In this document: positions 9,682 through 17,978 of the stretch, piece by piece
Layout of the letters: the number at the start of each line of letters is the position of its first letter
How positions within the stretch are numbered: position 1 is the stretch's first letter
Assembly: GCA_016841485.1 (NCBI GenBank)
Contig: JAENZA010000010.1
Location: 1 to 45,262 of the forward strand
DNA from: Methanobacteriota archaeon
GTDB taxonomy: Archaea; Halobacteriota; Methanomicrobia; Methanomicrobiales; Methanomicrobiaceae
DNA length: 45,262 nt
Direction: 5' to 3'
Made by a program: the position numbers and the translations under genes
The notes under the pieces: model-generated
What the model saw: only the letters and a program-made list of their open reading frames with translations
Told to the model about the DNA's origin: nothing
The model's database searches: none

Positions 9682-10012
9682 ATGCCTTGAAACACCACCC
9701 GACTATGCAGAAATGCACAGGTACTGCCGGAGGGGGCTCCGGCTCTTCGAGCTTTGATGCCTACATATTCATGCCGGCATATAACCAAATGCCAGAGAAT
9801 AGTGCCCAACACAAATGCTGGACATTATTGAAAAAAGTTCAGACCGGAATGATCCTCATAGGCTCATCATCGCCCTGGGAGGTAGACTGAAAAATGTGTC
9901 GCTATCTGCATTTTCAGGGCGAACATCTCATTTCACTGCGCATTGAACGCTAAACAAAATTATTACAAAGGAATCATGAAATGGTGCGCAAATACTCCAT
10001 AGATGCAAGAAT
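9682..10012. other. Gene-free gap
   Basis: 331 nt with no supported gene. It separates the PEF-CTERM protein (whose minus-strand promoter should lie here) from the end of the polysaccharide operon. Stretches around 9940-10000 are AT-rich. No repeat or RNA gene was seen. Confidence 0.45.
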
Positions 10013-11446
10013 TCAATCTTTTTTCGTTTTGACGAGAATATCCCTAATAATGGATATATCCATGTACCCGGTCACTAAAAGAATTCCACTAAAAAGGAGT
10101 GATGACACGACGATACCAGGAACCAGAGAGATTTTGCCCACATACAGTAGGAGAAATACTGCACCAAATGAAATGAACAGATACACGAACTTATGGAAGA
10201 GAACACGTAGCGGCTCAATATCCTGGGATACATACATTGTTGCAAGGCAATAAATTACCAGGATGATAATAAAAGCCAGGTAGGCTCCAAGAAATCCAAA
10301 ATATCCAATCATAATATGGCTGAAAATGGGGAATACCAGCAAACTGATCACCGTGATGAAAACAAAAGGTTTCGTCGATTTTTCATCAAATGAAACATTC
10401 ACATAGGCGATAAACTGCTGAATAAAGATAAACACGTATCCAATGGCGATAAGAAGGATGTAATCACCCGCCTGTGCATAATCGGCGGAGAATAGCAAAA
10501 CAATCAATTCTTTGGCATAAAAGATGAGAATGAGAACGCAAAACAGGGTCATAGCAAAAAGAAGCCTCCCAATGTCTCCAAGTCCCCCTGGGCGATTCAG
10601 GAGAAGAGATTTGTCACTGGCACCTGTCGATTCAGGGACCGCTATCAGGTATAATGCCGAGGAAAAAAACGTGATGACTGCTGCCAGAGTGAGCGAAACA
10701 TCAAAAAATGCCTGAAATTCAATTCCCAGGTCATGGCTGATAACAATTTTACTGAGATTCTGGCATAAGGTAATCCATATCCCGATAATATATACCGAAA
10801 AACCAAAAACCAGGATTTTCCGGGACGGGATCTGAATTGAGTGAATGGAATCGATGATGGTCTTTGCCTTCCTGAAGAGAACCGCAAGAAGGATAATTAA
10901 CGGTGGGATGGCGAAGATAACATATAATGCATCAAAATCATAAATTCCCAGAACTGATACTGCGAAAAATATGAATAGAAGGCGAAGAACACCCGGCGCT
11001 GTGGAAATTGCCGCGGCAAATGAATGGTTTTTCTTGCCCCGCAATAGGCCCATGATATCCACGCTCAATGTCATAGAGAGTAACACAACGATTAAGACGG
11101 AAAACAGGAATGGCCACATCTCAACCGGTATATTCAGAAAAGTACAGATCTGAACCGGAAAGGCGAAGAGAACCAGTCCTACACCGGCGGTTGCAAGTAT
11201 GCCGTAGACGAGGGAAAAACCAAAATATCTTCGTCCTTCGCCCGCATGACCCAGAATATCAAACAAACAAAAATTTGTCACCAGCTGGAAGATGGCTGGC
11301 AGGGAAATTACCAGCAGAATGATGATTCCGTATTCAAAGGGTGTGAGCGCACGGGCAAGGATAATTTTCGTAATGATTCCGCAAAACCGCATAAGGACGA
11401 GGGAAAACACATAAAAAAGGGTATAAAACGAAAGATTCCGTTCCAT
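10013..11446 (-). CDS. Wzx-type polysaccharide flippase (MOP superfamily)
   Basis: 477 aa with 12-14 predicted hydrophobic segments and the N-terminal pattern of lipid-linked oligosaccharide flippases (ILARALTPFEYGI, then paired helices; central RPGGLGDIGRLLFAM). Proteins of this family move lipid-linked glycan units across the membrane. The start overlaps the stop of the upstream acyltransferase (TGATG), so translation is coupled, and it is the last gene of the operon. It uses AT-rich codons. The substrate is unknown, but the neighbours predict a modified amino-sugar glycan on a polyprenyl carrier. Confidence 0.87.
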   Translation of the reverse strand: MERNLSFYTLFYVFSLVLMRFCGIITKIILARALTPFEYGIIILLVISLPAIFQLVTNFCLFDILGHAGEGRRYFGFSLVYGILATAGVGLVLFAFPVQICTFLNIPVEMWPFLFSVLIVVLLSMTLSVDIMGLLRGKKNHSFAAAISTAPGVLRLLFIFFAVSVLGIYDFDALYVIFAIPPLIILLAVLFRKAKTIIDSIHSIQIPSRKILVFGFSVYIIGIWITLCQNLSKIVISHDLGIEFQAFFDVSLTLAAVITFFSSALYLIAVPESTGASDKSLLLNRPGGLGDIGRLLFAMTLFCVLILIFYAKELIVLLFSADYAQAGDYILLIAIGYVFIFIQQFIAYVNVSFDEKSTKPFVFITVISLLVFPIFSHIMIGYFGFLGAYLAFIIILVIYCLATMYVSQDIEPLRVLFHKFVYLFISFGAVFLLLYVGKISLVPGIVVSSLLFSGILLVTGYMDISIIRDILVKTKKD

Positions 11447-12003
11447 CAGTCATCCTCTTCTTCGGGAATGTATGCGCCGAATTTTATATCTTCCATTTCC
11501 TTACGCAATGCATCAAGGTCAGAAAACCGATTCAGGGCTTCATCAACGGTTGTTAATACTTTTGCCGGAACCCCTGCAACAATAGTTCCTGGTGCAACAT
11601 CCTTTGTAACCACAGCCCCTGCTGCCACAATGGCGCCTTCCCCAATCGTAACACCCGGAAGGATAACGGCTTTCGCTCCTATGTACCCTTTCTTTCGGAT
11701 TATTACACGTCCAAACAGTATCGGAACTTCGGGGTTAATGCAGTGATAACTGGAATCGTGGGCCACAATCATGACCCGTGGGCCGATGTTCACGCCATCC
11801 TCAATCTCAACAAGATATGGTCGTGATTCCTCGATGAAAACCCCATGCCCAATCCCTACATTGGTACCGATTTTTGTTCCCCGCCATCGGTAGAAAGTAT
11901 TGCGTAAGCGGTCATTGGGGACATTCATTGCAAGAACATGAAGAAATCCTTTCACAAGTAGGCTGAACCGGATTCGTTGGTACACGTCCTTAATAGGTCG
12001 CAA
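11446..12003 (-). CDS. Hexapeptide-repeat acyltransferase (left-handed beta-helix)
   Basis: 185 aa of the maltose/galactoside O-acetyltransferase-like group. Hexapeptide repeats run from ~43 to ~150 ([47 protein letters not shown]) and end in the usual AGVPAKVL block. His79 (VAHDSSYH region) is the likely catalytic base. Such enzymes acetylate sugar hydroxyls or amines using acetyl-CoA. The start is a TTG at 12003, supported by a purine-rich AAAGGAGAGAGG at 12009-12020; the next ATG would delete conserved sequence. It lies 67 nt after the FemAB-like gene and overlaps the flippase start. It probably decorates the polysaccharide repeat unit. Confidence 0.85.
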   Translation of the reverse strand: MRPIKDVYQRIRFSLLVKGFLHVLAMNVPNDRLRNTFYRWRGTKIGTNVGIGHGVFIEESRPYLVEIEDGVNIGPRVMIVAHDSSYHCINPEVPILFGRVIIRKKGYIGAKAVILPGVTIGEGAIVAAGAVVTKDVAPGTIVAGVPAKVLTTVDEALNRFSDLDALRKEMEDIKFGAYIPEEEDD

Positions 12004-12008
12004 TGCTT

Positions 12009-12020
12009 CCTCTCTCCTTT
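12009..12020 (-). promoter_or_regulatory. Ribosome-binding site supporting a TTG start
   Basis: On the minus strand AAAGGAGAGAGG lies 5 nt before TTG 12003, which decides this unusual start for the acyltransferase. Confidence 0.55.
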
Positions 12021-12070
12021 ATCAGAACTATAATTCTGACGTTAAAACCCGGTATTACCCGGACACTTCA

Positions 12071-13099
12071 TCAAATTTTAACATGATATCCGATTTTTCG
12101 GGATACTATCCTTGCGCCCCTGTACATCGGATGGGAATACTTCTCCGCGGAATACCAGATGGATAGCTCAGGATTAAATTTTGATTTAAATTTCCTCAAT
12201 CGTGGATTATCGCCGCCATCCATAAATTCATAAAATCTCTCCCCTTTTTCATGAGCTGATATTATGCTTTCCCAGACCAGCAATTCATTTGGTGATAGAC
12301 CCGCGATTTTGGGTTTGGGAACTCCCACCCATTGATATACTATGCCATTGTAGCAAAGATGAATAACACCGCTCACTGTTTTTTCGTGATACTTTGCCAC
12401 AACAATTTCTAAATTATGGCCATTGTATTCATCAAAAATATCACCTAAAAACGCAGAGAGATCAGATCTATTTTTGCCCTGTGCACTGAATCGTCTCTTT
12501 AATTCGGACTCAAAAAAGGAAAGGTCAGTTTTAGTACCCTTTTCGATAACAATTCCTTTGCCCTGAGCGGATTTGATATTTGTTCGAACCGACTTGTGTA
12601 GCTGTGTCCATATATCACCAAGATCAATGCTCAAATCCAATCGATAGGTGTATAAGGGTTGTACATCGTACCCTGCCCATCGAAGGGGCCGAGAATCCAA
12701 TAATCCTGGTGCTGTACGAAGATTGATATAATTGCATCTTAGGTCAGAAAAGAGAAACCTATCTATCTCAGACTGAATACCGATCAGATACTCTTCCTTT
12801 TTAGGTTGTTTATAGGATTCATATTCAGCCATCACAGGGCCCAGATATAATACATCCGTGTTATAAGGAGGAGATAAGGCAACTCTCAGAAACCCTATAT
12901 TCTTAAAAAAAATCGGGTAATTGGCAATATGCTTTGAACCTTTGAATATCTGAAGGGGATACAACGTGCTATTGGTATGCTTTTCCATAATTTTCAGCCA
13001 TTGCCATGTATGAAAAATTGTACCAAAAGATGAGGATTGGGCGTAATCATCCCACTCTTTTTGATTGTCACCATCGGCAATGTCTATGCAAAATCCCAT
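12071..13099 (-). CDS. FemAB/GNAT-like aminoacyl- or acyltransferase (copy 1)
   Basis: 342 aa. It is a homologue of the neighbour at 13465-14517: both open with a 16-residue segment ending in EW, followed by GTIFHTWxWL, and share SPPxxTxxLYLGP, NELL(V/L)WE and KF(N)PEL-type blocks. These are features of the double-GNAT fold of FemA/FemX proteins, which transfer amino acids from aminoacyl-tRNA (or acyl groups) to amines, as in peptidoglycan bridges; related genes occur in exosortase-linked polysaccharide loci. TTG 13114 and GTG 13111 are also possible starts, but the ATG at 13099 gives exactly the same N-terminal spacing as the paralogue. The gene looks notably more AT-rich than its paralogue. 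The substrate is unknown. Confidence 0.75.
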   Translation of the reverse strand: MGFCIDIADGDNQKEWDDYAQSSSFGTIFHTWQWLKIMEKHTNSTLYPLQIFKGSKHIANYPIFFKNIGFLRVALSPPYNTDVLYLGPVMAEYESYKQPKKEEYLIGIQSEIDRFLFSDLRCNYINLRTAPGLLDSRPLRWAGYDVQPLYTYRLDLSIDLGDIWTQLHKSVRTNIKSAQGKGIVIEKGTKTDLSFFESELKRRFSAQGKNRSDLSAFLGDIFDEYNGHNLEIVVAKYHEKTVSGVIHLCYNGIVYQWVGVPKPKIAGLSPNELLVWESIISAHEKGERFYEFMDGGDNPRLRKFKSKFNPELSIWYSAEKYSHPMYRGARIVSRKIGYHVKI

Positions 13100-13464
13100 G
13101 TTTTCAAGCACCAATGAGTCCAGGTACTACTTACATATTTCCGTGGAGAGAATCAAAAGTACCTGATCCTTCTTTTCTAACAGATAATATTCGAATATTG
13201 AGATAAACGGCCGAATATCTTCGGATGAAAAGATAAAATAAGAATCATCCTGATAATATTTCACAGAATCACTCATCGTTTTCACTAAATATGAAAACGG
13301 AAAAGCTCACCCTGAGAATTGTCAGCAGGTAGCGAATAACTGCAAGACCGATATGGTCCCCAACACCCGACGGCACAATTGACCGTCATTCTCCGGGTCC
13401 CTCCCTTCCTTCACGAGAGTACATGAACATGGAGTTAATGGGGATGGCCGGTATAAACAGATTC
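13100..13464. other. Gap between the two FemAB-like genes, with a 14-bp palindrome
   Basis: About 365 nt of AT-rich sequence interrupts an otherwise tightly packed operon. It contains the perfect palindrome AATATTCGAATATT at 13186-13199, about 90-100 nt before the downstream FemAB-like start, and several TA-rich runs that could be promoter elements. No gene was seen. It may carry an internal promoter for the last three genes of the cluster. Confidence 0.4.
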
Positions 13465-14517
13465 TCAGGAAAATCCTGATCTTTTAACATAGGATATCGC
13501 TGGCTTGTAGGCATGTGCATATGCCGATTCCAGACATTCCACAAAGAATGAGGATTTTTTTGCGGAGAACCTGACATCCAACCGAGGATTGAATTTCGTA
13601 GAATAATAGGTATGCAGGCGCTCGTTTCCGGCCGCTCCCATCGTAACATACGAGGATATTCCTTGTTCACAGCAATATTGAATCTCCTCCCACAGGAGGA
13701 GATCATTGGGAGAGGGAGAGATGGATTTCAATGGCTTTGGATTTCCAATCCAGCTTAACAGGGAATCCTTATCAATAATATCAATCAGGCCGCTAACAAT
13801 CTCTCCTTCATAGTGCGTGACAAATATCTTCAGATTCTTGGGGTAGGTGTCCAATATATCGAATAAATATTCCTTTGGAACAAGTACTGATCTGCCCTGT
13901 TCGCGGTATCGTTCAACCATCAGGTGATATATTGCATCCAGCTCACTTTTTCCTCCCATTTTAACCGTGATTCCACGCTTCCGGGCCCTGGTAATATCCT
14001 GGCGCTTCTTTTTTGGAAGACTCTGGAAGAGCTTTTCTGCACCTGGCATCAAATCACTCACATAATTATATTCTGGTCTCACGGTATACCCGGACCAGGT
14101 AAAGAAGCGGGGATCCGAGAAGTTCGGCGGGAGAAATATCTGCACGTAATGGGCCCGGAGTTCCTGGTCGATGTATTCATTCACCTTATCCAGAAAAGAG
14201 GAATACATATTCTCTCTCTTGCTTTGTAGCGGTATCTTATCGGACAGAAGAGCAGGCCCAAGATAGAGAAGGGCGGTGTGAGGTGGAGGAGAGAAGACGA
14301 AGTTCAGGCCGAACTGTCTCCTCGAAAAGAGAGGAAAGAGGCCAACTGGTTCGTTCTTAACATACCCAATAAGTGGGTGCAGGGTACATCCGCTGTGTCT
14401 GGCTGCAATGTTCAGCCAGTTCCATGTGTGAAATATCGTACCTTGCGGGGATTCATTAATAATTCTGTTCCATTCGTCGGCCCTCTCTTCATCAACCCGG
14501 CATACCTTCACGATCAT
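13465..14517 (-). CDS. FemAB/GNAT-like aminoacyl- or acyltransferase (copy 2)
   Basis: 350 aa, related to the gene at 12071. It shares the GTIFHTWNWL block, the SPPPHTALLYLGP block, and a C-terminal GNAT-like region with PSPNDLLLWEEI and YSTKFNPRL. It contains a basic stretch (KKKRQDITRARKRG) at the position where FemAB-like proteins have a helical or basic segment. The ATG at 14517 overlaps the stop of the upstream polysaccharide deacetylase by 4 nt (ATGA), which fixes the start; a 26-residue longer form is rejected. Translational coupling to a deacetylase that would expose sugar amines suggests these amines as acceptors (inference). Confidence 0.77.
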   Translation of the reverse strand: MIVKVCRVDEERADEWNRIINESPQGTIFHTWNWLNIAARHSGCTLHPLIGYVKNEPVGLFPLFSRRQFGLNFVFSPPPHTALLYLGPALLSDKIPLQSKRENMYSSFLDKVNEYIDQELRAHYVQIFLPPNFSDPRFFTWSGYTVRPEYNYVSDLMPGAEKLFQSLPKKKRQDITRARKRGITVKMGGKSELDAIYHLMVERYREQGRSVLVPKEYLFDILDTYPKNLKIFVTHYEGEIVSGLIDIIDKDSLLSWIGNPKPLKSISPSPNDLLLWEEIQYCCEQGISSYVTMGAAGNERLHTYYSTKFNPRLDVRFSAKKSSFFVECLESAYAHAYKPAISYVKRSGFS

Positions 14518-16142
14518 CGCAATCGCACCACCATGGTCTCCGGTACATCCCCGGTATCGGGAGACAGGATATAGTGTTCCTTTTCCTTCCTGCAAAGCGT
14601 TGCATTGTGCGATACCAGTTCTGCAGAGTGATGTTCCGGGAGATACAGATCGAATGAACAGGCAGCGCTGCCGTCGCAGGACACCAATAATTCGTCATCA
14701 CCATGCCGATATTCAGGGGCCGCCGCCTCACGTGCCAGCCACCACGAAGCAATCTCCCGGCCGTTTGTCACCCATGCGCCATCTTCTTTGCAGGTCTCAA
14801 TAATTTTCCAGTACCATGCCCCCGTCCCCGGGTATTCCAGGGGATTCAAGACAGCAGGATGCCAGAGCAGTGTCAGGACGCCACCCCTCTCTCTGACCTG
14901 TTCAATCATCCCGCTGCAGGTGTCCCATCCCTCCTGCCCGTCCCCGAGAGCGACATCCATGAGAGAGAGGGGGATCTCGAGAAGCGGGAGTGCCCCTGTT
15001 GTACTCCACGGATGAAAGGGAAAACAGGTTCCCCCCCGAAATCCGCTGCCGTCAGCGGCCTTGTAGCCCAGGGAGGTATCATATAAAAATCCGGCCTCCG
15101 ACTGATAAATCCAGGTGTCGGGGATTGTCAGGTTCAGACGATGCTGTCGGATTCCCGTGACCGGTGTGCCTAGCAATTCCTCCAGTTCTCTCTTCTCAGA
15201 ACTGAGCAGTCCGGGATTGGTAGGGGAAAATGTCGACCCGTGGACACCGACTTCATGCCCCTCTACAGCCAGCTTGCGGATGAGGGCGAGGGCACCCGGT
15301 GTCTGCAGGGAATGGCATCGTCCATAGAGATGCCAGGACTCCGGCCTGGAAAAGCTCTTATCCCCGGATTCCTTCAGGAAAAAGTATGTCGAACAGACAC
15401 CCAGGTCTTTTTCATTCTGCATAATCTCTTCAAATGTCCAGTACGGTTCATGCCCGACGCACTTCCGGGAAAAGGACTTTACCTGGCTGAAGAATCCATG
15501 CATATCTCCCTTTCTCAGATATCTCAGGGGTCGGGTTATCCATTGATAGGTCTTTTTCAGTTCATCGACATCATGCGTGAGGCAGACTGCGAATTTCTTC
15601 CCGGAGGGCCAGTACGATTTCCGTACGAGGGGCATACCGATTTCGCCGCATCCCATCAGGATGGCCCTGAAGAGGATATTTTCGTAGATATCGACGAGTG
15701 GCGGTGAACGAAGGGGAGCATCCTGTTCCATATTTGTTACGCGGCCCGCCGCCTCCATGGAACCGGACAGGAGGGACCCTGTCAGCCGGAAAATATCAAA
15801 TCCAATAGAGATCCCTGATCCTGAACCGGAGATACAGGGATATTTCCTGTTCTCTGACCTGAATTCTGCAATACACCGATGACCTCTATCATGGGTATCA
15901 ACCGGTACCTGAAACAGGGTATATTCCTTATTGTATATCGCAATTTTTCCGGCATCTTCCTCAAGAGCGGCATTTCTTTCAATGCTGATAGAAAACTGAC
16001 CCCTCCCCTCCGCCTGATATCCAATGCATACACCGGAATCCCTGCTTTCGGACGGCGAAATCAACAGTCCGCTGGTAAGGATGAAATGATCAATCCCATA
16101 CCGGGAAATCGAATCGTCTGTCGTACAGGCAAATGAGATCAT
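14514..16142 (-). CDS. Polysaccharide deacetylase (NodB/CE4-like)
   Basis: 542 aa. The N-terminal ~180 residues match nothing I recognise. From ~183 a NodB-type domain follows: motif 1 CLTHDVDEL (Asp191 and Asp193 region), motif 2 HEVGVHG at 296-302 with the two metal-binding histidines, then GIRQHRLN, and late LLWHPAVLNP with the histidine of the last motif. These enzymes remove N-acetyl (sometimes O-acetyl) groups from polysaccharides. The HDVD variant and RQHR motif resemble the deacetylases of exosortase-associated EPS loci. The start overlaps the upstream DUF354 stop (ATGA) and the end overlaps the FemAB-like start (ATGA). There is no signal peptide, so it probably acts on a cytoplasmic lipid-linked intermediate. 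Confidence 0.85.
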   Translation of the reverse strand: MISFACTTDDSISRYGIDHFILTSGLLISPSESRDSGVCIGYQAEGRGQFSISIERNAALEEDAGKIAIYNKEYTLFQVPVDTHDRGHRCIAEFRSENRKYPCISGSGSGISIGFDIFRLTGSLLSGSMEAAGRVTNMEQDAPLRSPPLVDIYENILFRAILMGCGEIGMPLVRKSYWPSGKKFAVCLTHDVDELKKTYQWITRPLRYLRKGDMHGFFSQVKSFSRKCVGHEPYWTFEEIMQNEKDLGVCSTYFFLKESGDKSFSRPESWHLYGRCHSLQTPGALALIRKLAVEGHEVGVHGSTFSPTNPGLLSSEKRELEELLGTPVTGIRQHRLNLTIPDTWIYQSEAGFLYDTSLGYKAADGSGFRGGTCFPFHPWSTTGALPLLEIPLSLMDVALGDGQEGWDTCSGMIEQVRERGGVLTLLWHPAVLNPLEYPGTGAWYWKIIETCKEDGAWVTNGREIASWWLAREAAAPEYRHGDDELLVSCDGSAACSFDLYLPEHHSAELVSHNATLCRKEKEHYILSPDTGDVPETMVVRLR

Positions 16143-17221
16143 CTTTGCACTTCTCTGTCATCCAGGTAGTTTCGGTAACTTTCCGGATAATTCCCGATGA
16201 ACTCCGTCATCCATGCAGACACATTCATTTTGTCTGCAAGAAGGCGGTCTCGTTTATTCTGCCATTCCTTCTTTGAATCAGGGTTTTCAAGTATGTGAAC
16301 CGCCTTTTCAAGGGCGGCATCCTGGTCGGGGAAGAAGTACATCAATTCATATGTATCCCGGATTTCGAGGAAGTTCCCGCTGGTGTTGCCTGTCGCCTCT
16401 CCTCTGGCATTCGCTTCGATATGAATCGCAGGGGTTCCCAGCAGCGCGGCTTCCGTCGTTATCGTCCCCCCCTCCCCGATATAGAGTGATGCATACGCCA
16501 GGAGAGAATGAAATTTTTCCGGGGAGATGTGGAGGAGATAGTCTTCGAATTCTGGTGCCGGTGGCCGTTCGGAACTGATGAACACCCGGCCGTAGTCTTC
16601 CAGTGTTCGTACGACATGCACCGGGTCGCTCATTCCTTTCAGCCCGACGTCGTGGGATGCCGCCCATGAGATGAACCGGACAATAATGAACCTGTCGTCC
16701 CCGGTCAGATCGAGTTCATCCAGCACGGACGGGTCCGGCGAAAACTCTTCCGGGTGGAGGTAGGCAAGTTCCTTGTACCCGTCAAACCTGACGTGGCGCC
16801 GTCCAAAATCCCGCAGAAAGCACGAAGGGGTACAGATGGTGTCGGAGAATGGCGTGGTGAGCCGGAGAAGCAGATTCGCGTCCTCGGTATCGAGGAAGGT
16901 AATATATGGCCTGCGTATCACCTTCGAGACATGGGCCAGATAGGGGGACCCCAGTGCGACGAGGAGATCCGGTTTGAATTTCTGTGCGACCCGGAGTATC
17001 CGGTAATCGAACTGCAGGAGGGCAAGGGCTTTGCCGGCCATGCGTGTCCGGTGATCCCCGATATTGATATATTCAAATCCGAACCGTTCCAGGAGTTCGA
17101 GGGTCATCTCCTTGTTCCGGGTGACGATCAGAATGTCATTGCCCGCCTGCATGAGGTCGCGTATCGTCCCTTTGAAGAAATGAACATGGGCCGGGTGGCC
17201 GATATCGATCAGTATTCTCAT
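16139..17221 (-). CDS. DUF354 family GT-B protein (UDP-GlcNAc 2-epimerase/glycosyltransferase-like)
   Basis: 360 aa. It begins with the family hallmark MRILIDIGHPAHVHFF and continues with two Rossmann-like halves, including a late GEGGTITTEAALLGTPAIH block that resembles the nucleotide-sugar site of UDP-GlcNAc 2-epimerases and MurG-like transferases. DUF354 proteins are common in archaeal surface-glycan clusters. Their activity is not well established; a sugar transferase or a sugar-nucleotide epimerase is the usual guess. GGGGGAG at 17226-17232 lies 4 nt before ATG 17221, so the start 7 codons upstream is rejected. It overlaps the next gene by 4 nt. Confidence 0.83.
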   Translation of the reverse strand: MRILIDIGHPAHVHFFKGTIRDLMQAGNDILIVTRNKEMTLELLERFGFEYINIGDHRTRMAGKALALLQFDYRILRVAQKFKPDLLVALGSPYLAHVSKVIRRPYITFLDTEDANLLLRLTTPFSDTICTPSCFLRDFGRRHVRFDGYKELAYLHPEEFSPDPSVLDELDLTGDDRFIIVRFISWAASHDVGLKGMSDPVHVVRTLEDYGRVFISSERPPAPEFEDYLLHISPEKFHSLLAYASLYIGEGGTITTEAALLGTPAIHIEANARGEATGNTSGNFLEIRDTYELMYFFPDQDAALEKAVHILENPDSKKEWQNKRDRLLADKMNVSAWMTEFIGNYPESYRNYLDDREVQR

Positions 17222-17225
17222 GCAT

Positions 17226-17232
17226 CTCCCCC
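17226..17232 (-). promoter_or_regulatory. Ribosome-binding site fixing the DUF354 start
   Basis: Minus-strand GGGGGAG is 4 nt upstream of ATG 17221 and would lie inside the longer alternative reading. Confidence 0.6.
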
Positions 17233-17354
17233 TTTGTGGCATTCCCTGTTCCGTCCCGATCTCGAATAATGACGGACATACGGTGTTCCCGATTGCGAAC
17301 CGCTGAACAGCATGCTTCCGTTATATGCCCGGAATACATTCGGCCGAAGGTCAT

Positions 17355-17978
17355 CTATCGCAGGACCCATTTTATCACCTCAAAGGCCTCTGCATACCGT
17401 TCTTCAATCTGGGTGCCCCGTGTTATGGCAAGCCCCCGGATAAAGTCACTGCTAAAGTACGGCCTCTCCTTCTGTGTCTCATAGCACGCCAGTGCATCAA
17501 TCTTTTTCTGAAGGCATTCTTCATCCAGCGACACAAATGCACTGGTATTGAACGTGATGTTATTCCACGGCTGTTCGTATCCGAGGATGGTGCACTGCTT
17601 GAAAGCACGCAGCGTCTCTTCACGGGTCACCTTATGGTCCTGGTGGGTATCGAAGGAGGACGGCGTACAGACGGTGGCGGGTTTAATCTCGTTTCGTAAT
17701 GCTATCAGTGCATCAAGAATTTCCTGGCGATACCGGGGGAATTTCCGGACTTCGAATTCGAGCAGGATCGGATCATCTATCCCCAGTATCTTTGTTGCAG
17801 CCTTCACTTCCGTACGGAGAATATCCCTCGGATATTCTTCAGGGACCGATTCTTCACAACAGGACAGTGCCACATACTGGACATCATATCCTTCCAGAAT
17901 GAAACGGGCAATGGTCCCCCCGCAGCCAAGTTCTCCGTCATCCGTATGCGGACTGACGATGAGCATCCGTTTTGTCAT
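17355..17978 (-). CDS. PIG-L/LmbE family N-deacetylase
   Basis: 207 aa. It has the zinc-site motif SPHTDDGELGCGG at 9-21 (His and Asp of the HxDD motif) and the later THQDHK motif supplying the third ligand. Family members (PIG-L, MshB, BshB, LmbE) remove the acetyl group from GlcNAc attached to lipids, inositol, malate or other aglycones. It overlaps the upstream BshC-like gene by 4 nt (17975-17978), so the two are translationally coupled. This is the same enzyme pairing, though not the same full pathway, as BshB/BshC of bacillithiol synthesis. The substrate here is probably a GlcNAc-containing glycan precursor (inference). Confidence 0.87.
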   Translation of the reverse strand: MTKRMLIVSPHTDDGELGCGGTIARFILEGYDVQYVALSCCEESVPEEYPRDILRTEVKAATKILGIDDPILLEFEVRKFPRYRQEILDALIALRNEIKPATVCTPSSFDTHQDHKVTREETLRAFKQCTILGYEQPWNNITFNTSAFVSLDEECLQKKIDALACYETQKERPYFSSDFIRGLAITRGTQIEERYAEAFEVIKWVLR

